A stretch of 64,000 bases of DNA, from the NCBI RefSeq assembly GCF_022581195.2, contig NC_061471.1, positions 8,060,001 through 8,124,000 on the forward strand. Direction: 5' to 3'. A model generated the notes under the pieces. The model was not told the DNA's origin. It did no database searches and saw only the letters and a list, made by a program, of their open reading frames with translations. This stretch comes from Helicoverpa zea. Lineage: Eukaryota; Arthropoda; Insecta; Lepidoptera; Noctuidae. This document shows positions 59,471 through 64,000 of the stretch, piece after piece; position 1 is the first letter of the stretch; every line of letters starts with the position of its first letter. Position numbers and translations under genes: made by a program.

Positions 59471-60045
59471 GCTGCCCAACTGCAGCATGCTGCAGTTGGT
59501 TAGTTATGTACCAATCTATTTAAACAGAGTACCTGCCTATAGGTGTTTTAAATTTGAGCATGTAGGCAGATTATATTTTTCCAGGTACAGTTATCGGCAC
59601 GGATATCGGGCCATGACCTTCACCTGCGCAGAAGCGATTTACTGCCTTATTGCCTTATGCGTACGGGTGCGCAAAGCGATCCCCACTCTTCCGCCGAGAG
59701 CCCGACATCCGTGCCGGTATCTGTAGGTTCTTTTGTTTTAATAAAAGGATAAAATAATGTGTAGATAGATACTAAACGGATGTTTTGCGGTTAAATGTTT
59801 AGCTTATTTTCAAGACAAAAACATTATTTTTATCTATAGGTACCTGTAATTATAATATAATTGGGTTATCCCAGTGAACTTTCCAAACTCAAGTTGCCGC
59901 AGTAGGTAACGTTAGAAAAATATTAATACTTAACTGCTGATTTTTATAAACAACTTAATTTGAAATTAACAGTATCACACAACAACCAAATAATTGGTTA
60001 CTGAATATAATTAAATAAAGGGGTTTAAAACCCGTTTAAACAATA
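59471..60045. other. AT-rich non-coding stretch
   Basis: Just beyond the SINE head, the words CAACTGC/GCAGTTGG recur around 59458-59500. Nothing else recognised. Confidence 0.5.
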
Positions 60046-60191
60046 ACCGTCTTACCACAAAAACTTTTAAACGTCAGTTTATGCCTTGTCTAAAAAACTG
60101 TCAAATTATGACGTTGACATATGGTTCATTTTGCAGCCAAAATTTTATTAGACAAGTGTAGAACAGGGTTAAAAGTTTTTGTAGTAAGGCC
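60046..60191 (-). mobile_element. MITE of about 145 bp, copy 2 (inverted relative to 33799-33942)
   Basis: The ends ACCGTCTTACCACAAAAACT and AAGTTTTTGTAGTAAGGCC match the first copy read in reverse. Shared internal words include ACGTCA, TTGTCT and the GTTCATTTTG region. Confidence 0.75.
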
Positions 60192-63129
60192 ATAATAATC
60201 GTAGCTATTTAAATAAAAATTCATAAACAATTCATATGATTTACTACAGTACTCGAGGTCACAGCAATTATCTATGTTAGTGTGCCACAATCTTCTAATA
60301 ATCAATAGCATTTAGCACACGCCACCCCATCAAAATACCATGAAACATGACATGCGAAAACCAACCTTAACTTTAAGCTATACAATCTAATTTCAATTGT
60401 CACACAAACTGGTCTTTAATGACAACCAGAATTGATTGATCCCTCGATTCCTTACAGTGCCAGTATCTTGTTCGACTTAAAGATGGTATGAGAGGTCATG
60501 TTATGTTGGTTTTATCCCCTGTATACGTTTGAAAACACATCTGTTTGCTAGTTCTTCAGTGGGATAAGCGTGACATTTGGTAAAGCGTTACTTGAAGGAT
60601 TTTTAATTCGAATTTGGTTTTGTTATTGGTTAGGGGTAACTATTTGGTAATAATTAGACAAGTAAATCACGACTTAATTATAAATCAGGAGTCCCCTGTA
60701 TGTGTGCTTGTCTTTTCGCGATAAACAAAAACTACTGAACGGATTATCATGCTATTTTTATCCATAGATAAGTGATCTATAAAGAATATTTACGTTTTTC
60801 TAGTACATATCTGTGCGAAATCAGGCGCGTAACATGTTAATTTTCGAGGTCAATTTTTATGGATGGGTCATAGGATACCTATAGGTAACTTCAGGCTCAA
60901 GGAGTCCCATAAAGAGGGTATGTTAATATGTCAATACTTATTTTAGTCAAAGGTTTAACCTATACCTTTATTACCCAAATAGAATAAACCCTGTTGCATG
61001 AAAGGCTCTAGATGGGCGGTTTTTTCAGAACGGCAAGTTAAAAATGAAAACGAATAAAAAAAGAAACAATTTTCGTATTGCTTCTTAAAAGAATTAACAT
61101 TCTACAAAAATTCTTAATACTTACCAAAAAAACGACATCTAGTTATGGAATTTATTAAAAAAAATCTCATGAAAGAAATAAGCGTAAAAAGTTATGGAAA
61201 TGAGAAGTTAACATCAATAAAATTATTTAAATCACATCGCCCCTTTCAATTAAAGTGCATACATCCATTATAGTGTGGGCTGTGGCATAAGCGACTAGCG
61301 ATTTTTGCATGATCATTATTTTCTATGAGGCTTATCTACTTGCAGTTTTCTATAAAAGTCTACTTGAAGATTATTTATTTTTCACAAAAATGCATTAAAA
61401 TGAATTTTTAATTTAAAACAACTTATATTTTTAACAAGATAATATTGTTCTTAATAAAAGTTTTTTTACGAAAAGGCAAATACAAACAAATACGTACATA
61501 CCTATGTTCATTTAAATGATTTATGTTTTGGTGAATGTAACATTTACTTTTTAATTTTCATCACTTCTGTAAAACTCCCTTTCATTTCTAGCAAATCGAC
61601 CAGTTAAATTCATTCTACTTTCCGAAACGAAAAACAAGCAATTAAAAAAAAGTACTAATTGAAAGCTTTTTAAAACCCTTACTCTCTTATAACTTGCGCC
61701 GTATCCCCGTGACGCTCACACAAGACAGGAAGCGTAGAGTCCCACCACAAAAGAGAACATATAATTACAATATCACATACCGGGACAGATAGCAACAAGA
61801 AAATGGCGGCAAGTGGCTCACTTGTCGCTTCCTTTGCTACACAGGTTTTCAAATTATAAGCTATCGTATGACATTTCCTTTACCTTTTTAATTCATCTTT
61901 TTGTATCTTTGATGTTCTGAATGAATGGGTGATTGACCTGTTATCTATAGGGGTCTTTTTAGGTCCGATTGCAGTCAAAGGGTTACTTATACAAACAATT
62001 TTATACAGCAGATTCTATCGAATAATTTTTGGGGGTTTTCTAGTGAGTTTTAAAAGTAATAAAATGTGTTCATTAATGTGTAAATGTGAAAGTAAATGAA
62101 GAGACAATATGACGTGTTTTACCTTCCAGCGGAAGTTGTTAAATTAGAGGGGAAACTAAAATGGTGATTACCGGGAATTTGCAATATTTTATGTAGATAG
62201 GTATGTTGTGACCCTCCTTTTAATTGTGGTTTTATATACCTATATAAAAGTTCATTGAGGAAATAATGTGTAGGTAACTAGGTACCTAAGAATTAACAAA
62301 AATCATATGTATTTACTTATCTGCAATCGTAATGACGTCAAGACATGCTTTTGTATCAACTGTTTTTGGTATATAATATTATGTTAGATACATTTTATAA
62401 GGAAAACTAGTACCTAATAAACGAAATAAGTCACTAAAAGATAATATGCGAATGTTAGTTAAACAGGTACATCTTTTGGATATAAATATAGTTCTTTAGT
62501 AAGTAATTTTTTTATTGAAAAATTAAATCTTAGCCTAAAAATTACATTAAAGAAGGAAATACATAAAACAATAGATAATTGGGTCCATATTGTTCCACAC
62601 CAGGTGCATTCAAACATAATGTGAAAGAATTTTGTTATAAAAGTTGAATTATTTCCGTAAATTCCCACAGGTCACTTCCCCTTTGTGATACGGTAATGTA
62701 ATTATTACACCTGACTGTACCGATAGAAAATACATTACGTGACTTTACTTTTTAATTAGAAAAAGCTTTTTTATTATTTTTTAGTTAAATATGAACTACG
62801 TAGATACCTCTCTATTTTAATTGGTTTTTAATTTATAATAAAATACTCGCTATTTAGTGAATTTAAAATTTAGTTTTCTTAAACCATATCCAAGACTTAT
62901 AGATATTATTTATTTATTTCTTGACTATGCTAAATAGATTCCATACGCAATTAATTTGATTCTTAAAATCATTATCTTCAAAATAAAGCATAGAAAATAA
63001 ATTGGTTGACGTAATATTTTAAAATTTTCTTTATATATATATTTTTTTTAAATAGACTTAATATTTTTCTACAAGAAATATTATCTAAAAATATTATATT
63101 TAAAAATAACATCCCAACTTTCTCTTGGT
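60192..63129. other. AT-rich non-coding stretch
   Basis: About 60690-60840 holds a dispersed-repeat-like segment (AAAACTACTGAACGGATTAT) of a type I know from lepidopteran genomes. 61700-61860 is GC-richer, with a perfect AAAATGGCGGC (YY1/Pho) at 61800-61810 and ETS-like AGGAAGCG words. No gene was recognised. Confidence 0.45.
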
Positions 63130-63265
63130 CAGTACTGGCGGTAGTGCGTGACTCCTACCGGAAGCGGGCGGCCGCCATTGTGACGTAGCTTCCGTGCGCT
63201 ATGCGTAGTTCCCGCTCCCGCGCATCGCTTGTACTGTCACGATCTTGTTAGCTAGATCATTGGTC
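63130..63265. promoter_or_regulatory. GC-rich island, candidate promoter or enhancer
   Basis: A compact cluster: ETS-like ACCGGAAGC (63157-63165), YY1/Pho-like GCCGCCATTG (63171-63180), CRE-like TGACGTAG (63181-63188) and an inverted CCAAT word (ATTGG, 63259-63263). This resembles a TATA-less promoter, orientation undecided. It could serve pros (minus strand) or an unseen gene to the right. Confidence 0.35.
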
Positions 63266-64000
63266 ACTTGAGAGATTTGTTAGGATTTTAATTGTTATTA
63301 GAAGATTTGTGTGATTTTGATTTTGAGATTTTGGAGGATTATTGGAATATATCATTTGATTATGTAATAGTAGTTTATATACGCACTGTGTTAATTTACT
63401 TAAAGAAATATGGAAGATTATTTTTCAAAAACTATTCTTGGGTACATTTCAATCATCTTAAATGCCGTTACTTAAAGCATTCTTAGTGCTCTGGTAAAAT
63501 TAGTTTGTCTGCACACTTTTGTTCAATAGAAAGTCTGAAAGATAAAAATAGCATGTTTTAATCGACGCCACAGCAAGAAAAATGGTCCGTTTCACAAGAA
63601 TTCTATTCGAAAAAATAAATGGACTTCATACACCGAAAAATGGAACAGATTCTCGTAAAACCGAAATTCAAAACACAAGATAACATGTTCGGTGCAAACT
63701 AATAAAATAACGAAAGGTGCGAAACGAACACATAAAATATAAACAAGCGGTTTTAGAAAACTAAAACCAAATAAAGAGAAACCGACGCCAAAGCGTTTCG
63801 GATCTCTCAATTCTGCCTTTTGCGGAAACAAAGAATTCTTGTTTCTTTTTCGGAAATTTTTCTGAGTCCTTTTTTTCCGAAATTTCATCGCCATCCATTC
63901 TCCGATCACTTAACAAGAATAATGATTACATGACCACTCAGACAGAACATTGCGACATCGATGTTCGCCGGCAGAAAACATCAGTCTATCGATACAAGAG
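63266..64000. other. AT-rich non-coding stretch to the right edge
   Basis: No gene recognised. A TATCGATA palindrome is at 63987-63994. The frames at 63292-63486 and 63592-63909 lack domains. Confidence 0.45.

Overview
The window reads as nuclear DNA of a moth or butterfly (Lepidoptera). It is AT-rich and dominated by non-coding sequence. It contains repeat families that I recognise as lepidopteran: tRNA-headed SINEs, a short non-LTR tail ending in a 'GAGAGGAGGCCTGTGCCCAG' type motif, several hAT elements and MITEs. It also holds one strongly conserved insect gene exon. The species cannot be fixed from the sequence.

Gene content. The only host gene I can support lies at the left edge on the minus strand: the large coding exon of prospero (pros), the homeo-prospero transcription factor of neural precursor divisions. 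The exon runs from a good 3' splice site at 3070-3089 down to about 466-501. The start methionines are at 2990 and 2987. The left (3') end carries a textbook U12-type AT-AC 5' splice site (exon end 501) and, 35 nt further on, a U2-type GT 5' splice site (exon end 466). This is the donor half of the U12/U2 twintron known from Drosophila prospero. The exons for the homeo-prospero domain lie beyond position 1. Everything to the right of 3070 is therefore probably the first intron and/or upstream regulatory region of pros, at least about 60 kb with no other convincing exon.

Mobile elements, left to right: a hairpin MITE (7389-7501); a 171-bp retroposed tail with an exact 11-bp target duplication (9830-10000); a 1.2-kb hAT element with exact 8-bp target duplications and a broken transposase C-terminus (13752-14938); a SINE (17283-17669, minus); two identical 231-bp MITEs in inverted orientation only 38 bp apart (21282-21781); an outer TIR element interrupted by a 527-bp hAT relic with exact 8-bp target duplications (29984-30706); an intact, apparently very young Ty3/Gypsy LTR retrotransposon of the CsRn1/Kabuki type (43151-47602), with identical 213-bp LTRs, a 4-bp target duplication, a tRNA-Trp-like primer site, a CHCC Gag finger and a -1 frameshift site; a tandem array (about 50310-50720); and a 2.9-kb element with 203-bp inverted termini carrying another hAT inside (56241-59105), followed directly by a SINE.

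Regulatory candidates. GC-rich islands in the AT-rich background stand out at 52690-52865, 54190-54290 and 63130-63265, the first and last with YY1/Pho-type GCCGCCAT motifs and the last also with ETS-like and CRE-like motifs. The first has a strong minus-strand donor, so it is my best guess for a 5' exon or promoter of pros. These are inferences from motifs only. Stretches not listed as features hold nothing I could recognise.
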